A stretch of DNA of 64,000 bases from Chryseobacterium sp. ERMR1:04. Its GTDB lineage: Bacteria > Bacteroidota > Bacteroidia > Flavobacteriales > Weeksellaceae. Both the position numbers and the translations under genes were made by a program. Location: positions 67,001 to 131,000 of the forward strand of contig NZ_LIRF01000010.1 in the NCBI RefSeq assembly GCF_001297705.1, in the 5' to 3' direction. This document shows positions 25,063 through 33,501 of the stretch, one piece after another; within the stretch, counting starts at the first letter, position 1, and each line of letters starts with the position of its first letter. Under the pieces are notes generated by a model, which saw only the letters and a program-made list of their open reading frames with translations, was not told the origin of the DNA and did not search any database.

Positions 25063-25590
25063 TTATTTTCTTTGTGGAGGATAGTTTTTCATAATATCCG
25101 CCATGATTGCAGGGATTTGTCTTTGTTTAGCTTTAGGTGAATCTACAGAAATTCCACTTCCGATACCTTGCCAAACCAATTTGTTGGATTTAGCATCTAC
25201 AAGATCCACGATAATAGCCCCTTCATTATAGTTGCTTGTCCATGTTCTGCTCATGCCGACACCCCAACCGAAAGGCCCGCCCCAACCATACATTCCGTAA
25301 GGAGAGGTATTATTAATATCTGTTACTTTCTTGTGATTGGCTTTTACATTCACGATCAAATCAGGATTTTCTCCCGATTGAAGACCTTTGCTTTGCAGTT
25401 GCTTAGACAACTCATTCAAAACTCTGTCTTTATCAATATCATTCAACTTCAGGTCATCAATTCTTATTTTATACGTTTTATAAGAAGTGAAGTTTGCAGT
25501 ATCAGCATAGTCTGAACGTACTTGGAAAGGACTACAAGACGTTAAACCCAAAGTAGCCGCAGCTAACAAAATAAAAATATATTTTTTCAT
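25063..25590 (-). CDS. DUF4136 lipoprotein
   Basis: This 175-residue protein from ATG 25590 has a signal peptide with lipobox LTSC. The upstream in-frame ATG at 25668 is rejected because it would bury the signal peptide and overlap the DUF5522 gene. The body shows the DUF4136 pattern: DYADTANFTSYKTYKI near the mature N-terminus and VDAKSNKLVWQGIGSG toward the end. DUF4136 proteins are envelope lipoproteins of unknown function. It starts 1 nt after the DUF5522 stop, so the two are co-transcribed. Confidence 0.85.
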   Translation of the reverse strand: MKKYIFILLAAATLGLTSCSPFQVRSDYADTANFTSYKTYKIRIDDLKLNDIDKDRVLNELSKQLQSKGLQSGENPDLIVNVKANHKKVTDINNTSPYGMYGWGGPFGWGVGMSRTWTSNYNEGAIIVDLVDAKSNKLVWQGIGSGISVDSPKAKQRQIPAIMADIMKNYPPQRK

Positions 25591-25591
25591 T

Positions 25592-25774
25592 TTATTTAAT
25601 TTTTTTATCGTTTTTAATGAATGTATCGGTCTTTTTATCGTAGCCATATGGGCAGTGCCTACAGCCACTTTTACAGCAATGTCCCCTTTTTAGGTGAAAT
25701 TTTTCTGTGAAAACCTTATACCCTTGTTCGTTGTAGTAAAAGTCTTCACCCTCTTTGATGTCGAAAAGTGCCAT
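25592..25774 (-). CDS. DUF5522 family small cysteine protein
   Basis: This 60-residue protein has the compact motif HLKRGHCCKSGCRHCPYGYD, whose four cysteines match DUF5522 and suggest metal or iron-sulfur binding. The family is common in Bacteroidetes and of unknown function. It is the first gene of a two-gene unit with the DUF4136 lipoprotein. Confidence 0.85.
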   Translation of the reverse strand: MALFDIKEGEDFYYNEQGYKVFTEKFHLKRGHCCKSGCRHCPYGYDKKTDTFIKNDKKIK

Positions 25775-25814
25775 AAGTTAAATCGCTAAGTCAAAAAACT
25801 TTATATTTGTTATC

Positions 25815-26141
25815 ATGATAATTATTTGCCAAAAGCCATTAAAAAAACTAAAGATCAATGGCATCGCTCTTTTTCCTTTTATCTTCATTAGGAGACCCGA
25901 AGATAAGGAAAATAAAATACTTATCAATCACGAAAAAATTCATTTAAAACAGCAATTGGAAATGCTGATTATTTTCTTCTATATTTTTTACGTCATCGAA
26001 TATTATTACTGGTTTTTTAAACTAAAAAATAGCCACCAGGCATACATGAGAATTTCATTTGAACGAGAAGCATATGCCAACGAAAGCAATTTAAATTATC
26101 TCCAAAAAAGAAAATTCTGGAGCTTTAGAAAGTATCTGTAG
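25815..26141 (+). CDS. Conserved small membrane-associated protein with HExxH motif
   Basis: This 108-residue protein contains H39-E-K-I-H43 in INHEKIHLKQQLE. A hydrophobic helix follows (about residues 48-68), then E83-R-E85-AYANE. HExxH followed by a downstream Glu is the pattern of zinc metallopeptidases, so a miniature membrane protease is possible. No family is recognised with certainty. A TATATTTG box at 25802-25809 ends only 5 nt before the ATG, so the transcript may be nearly leaderless. Confidence 0.65.
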   Translation: MIIICQKPLKKLKINGIALFPFIFIRRPEDKENKILINHEKIHLKQQLEMLIIFFYIFYVIEYYYWFFKLKNSHQAYMRISFEREAYANESNLNYLQKRKFWSFRKYL

Positions 26142-26189
26142 GTAGAGTTATTTTTAAATTTCATTTCTAATGTTTCAACGGCAGTAAAC

Positions 26190-26397
26190 TGACATAGGAA
26201 AATGGAGCGTTAAGAAAATTAATTCTTTGAACGTTAAGAAAATTCTACTGTTTGAAGGCGAGACAAATATCGAATCAAAGGATAAATTTTGAATTCGCGC
26301 AAGTTTTAGAATTTTTAGAGAATAGAAATGATTTTTAGCGGAAGTTTCCAAGTCTTGAATTTTTGGTTCTTTTGTTTCAAGACAAAACGAACAAAAA
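26190..26397 (+). repeat. Roughly 207-bp dispersed repeat with terminal hairpin, copy 1
   Basis: The element starts TGACATAGGAAAATGGAGCG, contains ACTGTTTGA and GTTTCCAAGTCTTGAA, and ends in a hairpin at 26366-26392 (GTTCTTTTGT, loop TTCAAG, ACAAAACGAAC). The same ordered sequence occurs at 63392-63597. Both copies lie directly upstream of a same-strand gene. Stem bases differ between the copies but stay paired. Confidence 0.8.
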
Positions 26398-26401
26398 ATA
26401 G

Positions 26402-26409
26402 TAATTTTG
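26402..26409 (+). promoter_or_regulatory. Possible -7 box for the PLP deaminase gene
   Basis: TAATTTTG matches TAnnTTTG exactly and lies 26 nt before the chosen start codon. No good -33 element is seen at 17-23 nt upstream. Confidence 0.4.
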
Positions 26410-26435
26410 TTCAAAATAAATATCATTTAAAAAGA

Positions 26436-27344
26436 ATGCTATTACAAGTTCCAACAGAAAAAATCCCTATTCAGGAAATCCTTATTCATAAAAACGTAAA
26501 ACTTTTCATTAAAAGAGAAGATCTCGTTCATCCTCAAATTTCAGGGAATAAATACTGGAAGCTTTTTTACAATATCAATCATTATGTAACCCAAAATCCA
26601 GAAAAGCCTTATATCATAACTTTTGGCGGAGCATTTTCAAATCATATTTCTGCCGTTTCTGCCGTAGGAAAATTAGCAGGAATTCCAACATTAGGAATGA
26701 TCAGAGGAGAAGAATTACAGAATAAATGGCGGGATAATCCAACCTTAGTTTTCGCAAAAAGGAACGGAATGAATTTAAAATTCATCACCCGCGAACAATA
26801 TCGAAACAAAGAAAAATTATCAGAATTTTTACAGGAAGAATTTCCTGATGCTTTGATCGTTCCTGAAGGAGGAACCAATGAAGATGCCGTACAGGGCGTA
26901 AAAATGATGTTAAATAACGAAACAAAAGATTTTGATTATCTTTGCACCGCAGTTGGAACCGGAGGTACAATTGCTGGGATTTCTAAATTTTGTGAAGATA
27001 ATCAGAAAGTTATAGGTTTTAAGGTAGTTGACGATTCTTCTTTAGAAAATAAAATTTTTGAATTAACTTTAAAAAGAAATTTTGATCTAATAGATTCAAG
27101 TTTTGGAGGTTATGGTAAAATAAAAGATGAAAACATCCGTTTTATCAATGATTTCAAAGAGAAATATGGGATTCCATTAGAGCCGATATATACGGGAAAG
27201 ATGATGCAGAAAGTTTTTGAACTGATTGATGAAGGGGAGTTTCCTGAGAATAGTAAGATCTTGTGCTTTCACACAGGTGGATTACAAGGAATTGAAGGAG
27301 CAAATTTGCTTTTAGAAAAACAGAATAGAAATTTAATTATATAA
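26436..27344 (+). CDS. PLP-dependent ACC deaminase / D-cysteine desulfhydrase family enzyme
   Basis: This 302-residue protein from ATG 26436 belongs to the fold-II PLP family. The upstream in-frame ATG at 26328 is rejected because it lies inside a dispersed repeat and before a -7 box. ISGNKYWKL holds the likely PLP lysine K39. TFGGAFSNHISA and AVGTGGTIAGISK bind substrate and phosphate. Members deaminate 1-aminocyclopropane-1-carboxylate or desulfurate D-cysteine, and the sequence here does not separate these two. It is cytoplasmic and probably co-transcribed with the following glucosaminidase (gap 16 nt). Confidence 0.88.
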   Translation: MLLQVPTEKIPIQEILIHKNVKLFIKREDLVHPQISGNKYWKLFYNINHYVTQNPEKPYIITFGGAFSNHISAVSAVGKLAGIPTLGMIRGEELQNKWRDNPTLVFAKRNGMNLKFITREQYRNKEKLSEFLQEEFPDALIVPEGGTNEDAVQGVKMMLNNETKDFDYLCTAVGTGGTIAGISKFCEDNQKVIGFKVVDDSSLENKIFELTLKRNFDLIDSSFGGYGKIKDENIRFINDFKEKYGIPLEPIYTGKMMQKVFELIDEGEFPENSKILCFHTGGLQGIEGANLLLEKQNRNLII

Positions 27345-27360
27345 AGTAAAATTGAAAAAC

Positions 27361-28416
27361 ATGAAAAGACTTTTCTTACTAATAAGCCTTTTAGTTTTAT
27401 CAAAATTCTCGGCTCAAACTTGGGCTACTGAAGACCAATACATCCAAAAATTCGCTCAATATGCAGTGGAAGAAATGGAGAAGTATAAAATACCTGCTTC
27501 TATTACCCTTGCTCAGGGACTTCTTGAGACTGGTGGTGGACAAAGCAGATTGGCTTTGGAAGGGAAAAATCACTTCGGAATAAAGTGCAAAGAAGATTGG
27601 TCGGGTAAAACCATGAAACATACTGATGATGCTCCCAATGAGTGTTTCCGTGTGTATGAAGATCCCAGACAATCGTACGAAGACCATTCTATATTTTTAG
27701 CAACAAGAAAATATTATACAGGTCTTTTCAATTTAGATATGAAAGATTACAAAGCGTGGGCAAATGGTCTTAAAAAGGCTGGGTATGCAACAAATCCTCG
27801 TTATGCATCTATCTTAATCGGAAAAATTGAAAGATATAAACTGTATGAATTCGACAATACAAGTTCTAAAGAAGTATTGTATGCAGTCCTTAGAATGTAT
27901 CCTGATTTGAAGGATGACAGAAGCTTTATGGCGAGATTAGAACCTGGTAAAATGGTAAAGAAAGCGGCTCCTGTTACAGTAAATGTTCCTTATAAGCAGA
28001 CTTCTTTCGCTCAGCAGGAAAAAAGAGTGGAAAGAATCAAAACAAAAGCTGAAATCCTTAATTCTATTCTCATTAAAAGTCATCCTAATGACGGCTTGAA
28101 ATATATCGTTATTCCTGAAGATACCAATGTTCAATTCATTGCCAATAAATTTAAAGTAAGCGAAAGCAGACTTACCAAATGGAATGAATTGGAGAGCGAT
28201 GTTTTAAAGAAGAATGACATCGTATTCCTTGAATCTAAAAATTCTGATGGAAATACAGCCACGTATAAAGTGACTCCCGGTGAAGATATGCATGACATTG
28301 CCCAAAAATTCGGAATCAAATTACATAAACTATATGCTAAAAACAGGATGGATGAAGGTCAACAGCCATCACCAGGACAGTTAATGTATCTGATAGATAA
28401 AAAACCTAGAAACTAA
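27361..28416 (+). CDS. Secreted N-acetylglucosaminidase with two LysM domains
   Basis: A 351-residue peptidoglycan hydrolase. ATG 27361 is chosen over the TTG at 27352 because it gives a clean signal peptide (cleavage after about residue 18, FSAQ). The glucosaminidase domain spans about 25-160, with SITLAQGLLETGGGQSRLA and NHFGIKCK. Two LysM-like modules follow (about 240-288 and 300-348). It should act on cell-wall glycan during growth or separation. It lies in a same-strand run with the PLP enzyme, the WG-repeat protein and hemL. Confidence 0.92.
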   Translation: MKRLFLLISLLVLSKFSAQTWATEDQYIQKFAQYAVEEMEKYKIPASITLAQGLLETGGGQSRLALEGKNHFGIKCKEDWSGKTMKHTDDAPNECFRVYEDPRQSYEDHSIFLATRKYYTGLFNLDMKDYKAWANGLKKAGYATNPRYASILIGKIERYKLYEFDNTSSKEVLYAVLRMYPDLKDDRSFMARLEPGKMVKKAAPVTVNVPYKQTSFAQQEKRVERIKTKAEILNSILIKSHPNDGLKYIVIPEDTNVQFIANKFKVSESRLTKWNELESDVLKKNDIVFLESKNSDGNTATYKVTPGEDMHDIAQKFGIKLHKLYAKNRMDEGQQPSPGQLMYLIDKKPRN

Positions 28417-28431
28417 TATACTACCCCAACC

Positions 28432-29400
28432 ATGAAGACTTTAAATGTGAATTTTAAATATCTAGGGATATTTTTATTATTCATATCGTGCAACGTATTT
28501 TCACAAGAACAAAAGTACATTCCCTTTAGAAGAGGGAATTTATGGGGATTGTGTGAAGCAAATAAATTCATTGCGGTACAGCCACAATATTACAGCATAA
28601 GTTGGTATGACGAATCGGTAGGCGGATTCCATGCCGAGCAGAATGGAAAGTTTGGTATAATAGATAGCAATGCAACGATTATAATGCCTTTCATTTCTGA
28701 TAAACCGATCATTGTAAATGGTGAAAATTATCTCGTTTTCGAAGGTCTTGACTATTATAATTATTCCATAAAAACAAGGATGAGGCTTGACAAATATATT
28801 GAGCCTGAAAGGTATCCTATCAATGATCGCGGGTGGGGAAGAGGTACTGATATCGGAGAGCCAAAAGAGATCAAATTAACTTGGAATGATCTGGATGATG
28901 AAGATTTAAGCATGATAAAACCTTTTGAGGATGAAGAAAATTATCAGATCAATTTTAAAGCTGATTTACTTGAGATCGTATCTAAAGACTCACATGTAGG
29001 AATTTACATTCCTAAAATCAAAAAAATGTATTTAAGTACACCAGATATAGCATATGTCGGATGGAAGTTTTATAATGGGAAACCTTATATTGTTTCAACC
29101 AATTCAACCAATTTATTTGGATTGGTTGACGAAAATTCTAATCAGGTTTATCCGATTAAATATGCTTCAATAAATCTAATGGATGGTTCTGGATTAGTTG
29201 TTGTTTCTGAACCTGATCAAAATGATCCAAATAACTTACTATATCAAACTATTTTCCCAAACAATAAAGTACTGGAAGGTCAATTTTTTCCGCAAGGAAA
29301 TGTGTGGAGAAATGGATCTGCATTTAGGCTATATTATAAAATAGTAAATGGTTTGAGAAACTATGCAGGAGAAGATGGAACCCCTTATTTTGAAGGGTAA
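28432..29400 (+). CDS. WG-repeat-containing exported protein
   Basis: This 322-residue protein has a signal peptide with a Cys near residue 20 (FISCNVFSQ), then WG-type repeats such as FRRGNLWGLCEANKFIAVQP, NGKFGIIDSNATIIMPFI and NLFGLVDENSNQVYPI. WG repeats form beta-propeller-like folds of unknown binding partner. It lies 15 nt after the glucosaminidase gene. Lipidation at the Cys is possible but not certain. Confidence 0.8.
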   Translation: MKTLNVNFKYLGIFLLFISCNVFSQEQKYIPFRRGNLWGLCEANKFIAVQPQYYSISWYDESVGGFHAEQNGKFGIIDSNATIIMPFISDKPIIVNGENYLVFEGLDYYNYSIKTRMRLDKYIEPERYPINDRGWGRGTDIGEPKEIKLTWNDLDDEDLSMIKPFEDEENYQINFKADLLEIVSKDSHVGIYIPKIKKMYLSTPDIAYVGWKFYNGKPYIVSTNSTNLFGLVDENSNQVYPIKYASINLMDGSGLVVVSEPDQNDPNNLLYQTIFPNNKVLEGQFFPQGNVWRNGSAFRLYYKIVNGLRNYAGEDGTPYFEG

Positions 29401-29422
29401 AATAATAAAGAAAAAATAGAAA

Positions 29423-30706
29423 ATGAAGTATCAAAGAAGTTCAGCTTTATTCGATGAAGCTTACAAATACATTCCGGGAGGAGTAAATTCTCCTGTTCGT
29501 GCATTCAAATCTGTGGGTGGCGTTCCAGTTTTCATGAAATCTGCAAAAGGGGCTTACCTTACAGATGTTGATGACAATACCTATATCGATTACATTAATT
29601 CTTGGGGCCCGGCTATTTTAGGGCACACTCATCCAGAAGTGTTGGAAGAATTAAAAATTCAGGCAGAGAAAGGTTTCTCTTTCGGTGCACCGACAGAATT
29701 GGAAACTGAGATTGCAAAATTCATCGTAGAGAATGTTCCCAATATTGATCAGATCAGAATGGTTTCTTCAGGAACAGAAGCTTGTATGAGCGCAGTAAGA
29801 TTGGCAAGAGGTTTTACGGGAAGAGATAAAATTGTAAAATTTGAAGGATGTTATCATGGGCATTCAGATTCATTTTTGATCAAAGCGGGAAGTGGTGCTG
29901 CTACTTTTGGAAACCCAAATTCTCCGGGAGTGACAGAAGGTACTGCAAAAGATACTTTGTTGGCAAGATATAATGATTTTGAGCAGGTTCAAGATCTTTT
30001 CCGTCATAATCAAGGGCAGATTGCAGCCGTAATTATTGAGCCTGTTGCCGGAAATATGGGGTGCGTACTTCCTGAAAATAATTTCCTTCAAAACTTAAGA
30101 AAGATCTGTGATGAGAACGGAGCTTTATTGATTTTTGATGAAGTAATGACGGGTTTCAGATTGGCTTTTGGAGGTGCTCAGGAACTGTATAATGTGAAAG
30201 CAGACTTGGTAACGTATGGAAAAGTAATCGGAGGTGGACTTCCGGTTGGTGCTTTTGCAGGAAGAAACGAAATTATGGATCATTTAGCTCCAAAAGGTGG
30301 TGTTTATCAAGCTGGAACATTAAGTGGAAATCCTTTGGCAATGAGAGCGGGTTTAAAAACGCTTCAATTGATTAAAAGTGATGAAAATTTCTTCACTAAT
30401 CTTAATAAAACAACAGAAACCTTAGATTTTGAAATTGGCAAAATTTTAAATGAAAAAGGAATTGCTCATAAGATCAATAGAAAAGGTTCGATGATGTCTG
30501 TTTTCTTCCATATCAATAGAGTTTCTAATTTTGATGAAGCACAGGAAGCAAATCATGCCTTATTCAATAACTTTTTCCATCAAATGTTGACAAATGGAAT
30601 TTATCTTCCACCAAGTGGATATGAAACGTATTTCATCAGTGATGCGATCAAGGATAAAGAAATTGACATGACCTTGGAAGCAGTTAGAAAATTCGAATAT
30701 TCTTAG
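29423..30706 (+). CDS. hemL: Glutamate-1-semialdehyde 2,1-aminomutase
   Basis: This 427-residue PLP enzyme converts glutamate-1-semialdehyde to 5-aminolevulinate in the C5 heme pathway. It shows YIPGGVNSPVRAF at the N-terminus and SSGTEACMSAVRLARG in the cofactor site. The PLP lysine is K267 in TYGKVIGGGLPVGAF, followed by AGTLSGNPLAM. The length is standard. It ends a same-strand run and is followed by a strong terminator. Confidence 0.96.
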   Translation: MKYQRSSALFDEAYKYIPGGVNSPVRAFKSVGGVPVFMKSAKGAYLTDVDDNTYIDYINSWGPAILGHTHPEVLEELKIQAEKGFSFGAPTELETEIAKFIVENVPNIDQIRMVSSGTEACMSAVRLARGFTGRDKIVKFEGCYHGHSDSFLIKAGSGAATFGNPNSPGVTEGTAKDTLLARYNDFEQVQDLFRHNQGQIAAVIIEPVAGNMGCVLPENNFLQNLRKICDENGALLIFDEVMTGFRLAFGGAQELYNVKADLVTYGKVIGGGLPVGAFAGRNEIMDHLAPKGGVYQAGTLSGNPLAMRAGLKTLQLIKSDENFFTNLNKTTETLDFEIGKILNEKGIAHKINRKGSMMSVFFHINRVSNFDEAQEANHALFNNFFHQMLTNGIYLPPSGYETYFISDAIKDKEIDMTLEAVRKFEYS

Positions 30707-30727
30707 ACTAAGAAGATAAAATATATA

Positions 30728-30758
30728 AAGGATGAGGTATAGAGCTTCATCCTTTTTT
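30728..30758 (+). terminator. Terminator of hemL
   Basis: AAGGATGA and TCATCCTT flank an 11-nt loop and are followed by a T-run 22 nt past the hemL stop. Confidence 0.88.
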
Positions 30759-30872
30759 GTTTTGATTAAAACACAAATTGCACTAATATTTTACACAAAT
30801 AAAGCACAATCATCTGTGTAAATCCGTGAAATCTGCGGGAGATAAAAAAGAGAATCTACAAAATTTGAAATG

Positions 30873-30948
30873 CTTCGACTCTGCTCCTGCCTGACAGTGA
30901 ATAACCTTACGGATAGTATTAGCGCTGTCAGGCTGAGCGGAGTCGAAG
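30873..30948. repeat. Inverted repeat element (CTTCGACTCCGCTCAGCCTGACAG type)
   Basis: The left arm at 30873-30897 and right arm at 30925-30948 pair with one base difference and one single-base gap across 24-25 bp. The GC-rich arms contrast with the AT-rich flanks. A fragment of the same arm, GAGCGGAGTCGAA, occurs at 24893-24905. Confidence 0.8.
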
Positions 30949-31079
30949 CCTTTGCCATAATTATAAAGATTACCTTTGAACTCAATGAACTAAAGTCCGT
31001 TCCTATTGATAAAATTGAGATTCAATAAATCATACAAACAATACAATAAACGATACACGTTCAGCAGCTCAGTTCTTAT

Positions 31080-31087
31080 TAATTTTG
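31080..31087 (+). promoter_or_regulatory. Possible -7 box for amidohydrolase 1
   Basis: TAATTTTG is an exact TAnnTTTG match 17 nt before the chosen start codon. No clear -33 element accompanies it. Confidence 0.4.
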
Positions 31088-31104
31088 TAATAAATAGATT
31101 GGAA

Positions 31105-32433
31105 ATGAAGACTTCAAACATATCTCGTAAAGATTTTCTTAAAAACTCAGCATTGGCGATGGCCGGATTAACTTTAATACCCAACATGATAATGGCAAAT
31201 TCAATTTTTGATACTGCAACGGTTTCTGCAAAAGGAAAATTAAGCTTAAAAAATGTTCGTCTTGAAACTGGTTTTGAATACGAAGAAGGTGAAGTAATCT
31301 CCACAAAAACCGATTTATTTTATATCGAAATTGAGAATGGGAAAATTTCAAAAATAACGCCCAACCAGCCGAATGCAAAAGCTGTTGATGCAAAAGGATT
31401 TCTAATGTTACCTGCATTTAAAGACATGCATATTCACTTGGATAAAACGTTTTATGGAGACAAATGGCAAGCGGTGCGAAAAAGAACAGGCGGAGTAAAG
31501 GGAATGATTGCTTTAGAGCAGAAAATCCTTCCTGAAATGTTAAAAAACTCAACTTTCAAAGCGGAGAAAATGATTGAGTTGTTGCAGTCAAAAGGAACGT
31601 CTTTCGCAAGAAGCCATGTGAATATTGAGCCGACTTCAAAATTAGATTCATTAAAAAATCTACAGAAAGCATTAGATCACAAAAAGAAAACTTTCGGAGC
31701 AGAATTGGTGGCTTTTCCGCAGCATGGTGTTTTTTATACAGATTCAGTTCCGTATTTGAAAGAAGCAGCGAAAATGGATATCGATTTTATTGGTGGAGTA
31801 GATCCTTTTACGATTGACGGAGCGATTGAGAAAACAATTGACTTTACAGTTCAGTTGGCTTTAGATAATAAAAAAGGAATTGATATTCACTTGCATGAAA
31901 GCGGAGAATCTGGTTTAAAAACCGTTGAATATTTAATTGATAAAGTGAATGAAAATCCTTCATTAAAAGGAAAAACATATCTGAGTCATTGTTTCGTTTT
32001 AGGAAAATTAGAAAAGCCAAAGCAGGAAGAGATTGCAGAAAAACTAGCTAACGCAAAAATCGGAATTGTATCTACGATTCCTTTTGGAAGCTTAATTATG
32101 CCGATTCCTACTTTATACAAATATAATGTTGAGGTTTTAACAGGAAACGACAGCATCGTTGATCATTGGAATACTTTCGGAACGGGAAGTGTTTTACAAA
32201 AAGCCAATCTAATGGCGCAATTATACGGCCAGTCCACTGAATTTTTATTATCAAGAAGTTTGAAATTAGCTACAGGAAATGTTCTTCCATTAGATAATAA
32301 AGGAGTTCAGCAATGGCCAAAAGTTGGTGACAATGCAGATTTGAGTTTCCTTAATGCAAGCTGTTCGGCGGAAGCTGTTTCAAGAATTTCAAATGTTGAA
32401 TCGTTGATTCATCAGGGAAATGTTGTGTTTTAA
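31105..32433 (+). CDS. Exported amidohydrolase (cytosine-deaminase-like), paralogue 1
   Basis: This 442-residue protein is read from ATG 31105. The alternative start at 31006 would place 33 unrelated residues before the export signal. SRKDFLKNSALAMAGLTL resembles a Tat-like signal with an Arg-Lys pair. The metal-dependent hydrolase barrel has H109-x-H111 in DMHIHLDKT, HLHESGESG, LSHCF and TGNDSIVDHW. It is paralogous to the gene at 33502 along the full enzyme domain. The substrate is unknown and probably a cyclic amide or nucleobase-like compound. The neighbouring AraC regulator probably controls both. Confidence 0.85.
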   Translation: MKTSNISRKDFLKNSALAMAGLTLIPNMIMANSIFDTATVSAKGKLSLKNVRLETGFEYEEGEVISTKTDLFYIEIENGKISKITPNQPNAKAVDAKGFLMLPAFKDMHIHLDKTFYGDKWQAVRKRTGGVKGMIALEQKILPEMLKNSTFKAEKMIELLQSKGTSFARSHVNIEPTSKLDSLKNLQKALDHKKKTFGAELVAFPQHGVFYTDSVPYLKEAAKMDIDFIGGVDPFTIDGAIEKTIDFTVQLALDNKKGIDIHLHESGESGLKTVEYLIDKVNENPSLKGKTYLSHCFVLGKLEKPKQEEIAEKLANAKIGIVSTIPFGSLIMPIPTLYKYNVEVLTGNDSIVDHWNTFGTGSVLQKANLMAQLYGQSTEFLLSRSLKLATGNVLPLDNKGVQQWPKVGDNADLSFLNASCSAEAVSRISNVESLIHQGNVVF

Positions 32434-32459
32434 TTTTTTAAAAGTTTTTCGGGATCGGG

Positions 32460-32474
32460 AGCCTTGTCAAGGCT
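32460..32474. repeat. 15-bp palindrome, copy 1
   Basis: AGCCTTGTCAAGGCT is the reverse complement of the 15 bases at 62212-62226. Both copies are preceded by TTTTTCGGG, so they are probably remnants of one dispersed element. Confidence 0.55.
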
Positions 32475-32552
32475 TATAGTGTTTTAGCCTATTAAAATTA
32501 CAGTAATAGTTAAAATCTTACCCTGGGTGTAGATCGGAGATTAATTTTATTA

Positions 32553-32560
32553 TATTTTTG
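32553..32560 (+). promoter_or_regulatory. Possible -7 box for the AraC regulator
   Basis: TATTTTTG fits TAnnTTTG and ends 17 nt before the start codon. No matching -33 box is seen. Confidence 0.35.
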
Positions 32561-32577
32561 AGAAAAAATTACACACA

Positions 32578-33423
32578 ATGAGCCATCAATCAGATCATTT
32601 TCCCATTTTAGGGATTCAGGCATTCAGTGAACATCGATCGAAGGGTTGTAATTTGCTGTTTAATGAATTGTATGGGGAGCGCTCTATTGATGAACCTCAC
32701 AAGCATGATTTTTTTATCATTAACCTTTTTAAATGTGGAAAAGGCTCTCACACAATCGATTTTGTGGAATATCAGGTTGAAGATCATCAAATTCATTTGG
32801 TATTTCCGGATCAGGTTCATCAATGGGTGATCGAAAAAGAAACAATCGGCTATCAATTAATGATCACACGAGATTGGTTTGAAAGTTTTCTTCCTGCATT
32901 GAGATTTTCTGCTTCTTATTATAAGAATCATCCGGTTATCAATCTTTCGAAAGATATTTTTCCAACTTTTTTATATGAATTTCAGGCAATTCAAAAAGAA
33001 TTAAATGAAGAAAATGTATTCTGGGAACTGATTCAGAAACGAAGTGAATTGATTGGTTTATTGGTCAGTAAATCGGTGGAAGGAGCTTTTAAAGATTTTG
33101 AAGTGTATCATTCGAATCCTATTATTTCTAAATTTTTAAACTTAATTGATATTCATTTTAAAACGGAGCGTTCGGTTTCTTTCTATGCTGAAAAATTGAA
33201 TATTTCTGCCAATTATTTAAATATTGTCTGTAAGAAAAGCCTTAACACATCGGCTTCTTCTCTTATTCAGGACAGAATTTTACTGGAAGCAAAACGATTA
33301 TTAAAAGTTTCTGAAATGTCTGTTAAAGATATTGTTTATGATCTCGGTTTCTATGATCATGCCAGTTTTTCAAAGTTTTTTAAAGCACAAACCGGAATGA
33401 CGCCTTCTCAGTTCAAAGAATAA
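32578..33423 (+). CDS. AraC-family transcriptional regulator
   Basis: A 281-residue regulator with an N-terminal cupin-like ligand domain (about 20-110; EPHKHDFFIINL, HLVFPDQVHQW). A C-terminal pair of helix-turn-helix motifs spans about 180-281 (SVSFYAEKLNISANYLNIVC and VKDIVYDLGFYDHASFSKFF). It lies between the two paralogous amidohydrolase genes on the same strand and probably responds to their substrate or product. That link rests on position only. Confidence 0.9.
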   Translation: MSHQSDHFPILGIQAFSEHRSKGCNLLFNELYGERSIDEPHKHDFFIINLFKCGKGSHTIDFVEYQVEDHQIHLVFPDQVHQWVIEKETIGYQLMITRDWFESFLPALRFSASYYKNHPVINLSKDIFPTFLYEFQAIQKELNEENVFWELIQKRSELIGLLVSKSVEGAFKDFEVYHSNPIISKFLNLIDIHFKTERSVSFYAEKLNISANYLNIVCKKSLNTSASSLIQDRILLEAKRLLKVSEMSVKDIVYDLGFYDHASFSKFFKAQTGMTPSQFKE

Positions 33424-33474
33424 TTGATACAAAACAAGACATAATTGATACTCCTGTTTAAGATTTGGCAGTCG

Positions 33475-33482
33475 TAATTTTG
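33475..33482 (+). promoter_or_regulatory. Possible -7 box for amidohydrolase 2
   Basis: TAATTTTG is an exact TAnnTTTG match ending 19 nt before the start codon. Confidence 0.4.
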
Positions 33483-33501
33483 TAGGATTAAACTTGGGAT
33501 C

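Larger units (their letters stand above)
30707..31104. other. Intergenic region with terminator and inverted-repeat element
   Basis: It holds the hemL terminator, the 76-bp inverted repeat at 30873-30948 and a -7 box for the next gene. No gene is seen. An in-frame ATG at 31006 upstream of the amidohydrolase is not used. Confidence 0.6.

Noticed and set aside
26328..26435. N-terminal extension of the PLP deaminase
   Set aside because: It lies within the dispersed repeat and before a -7 box. The family begins near the chosen Met.
31006..31104. Earlier start of the exported amidohydrolase
   Set aside because: It would put 33 polar residues before the export signal, and a -7 box lies at 31080-31087 inside that stretch.
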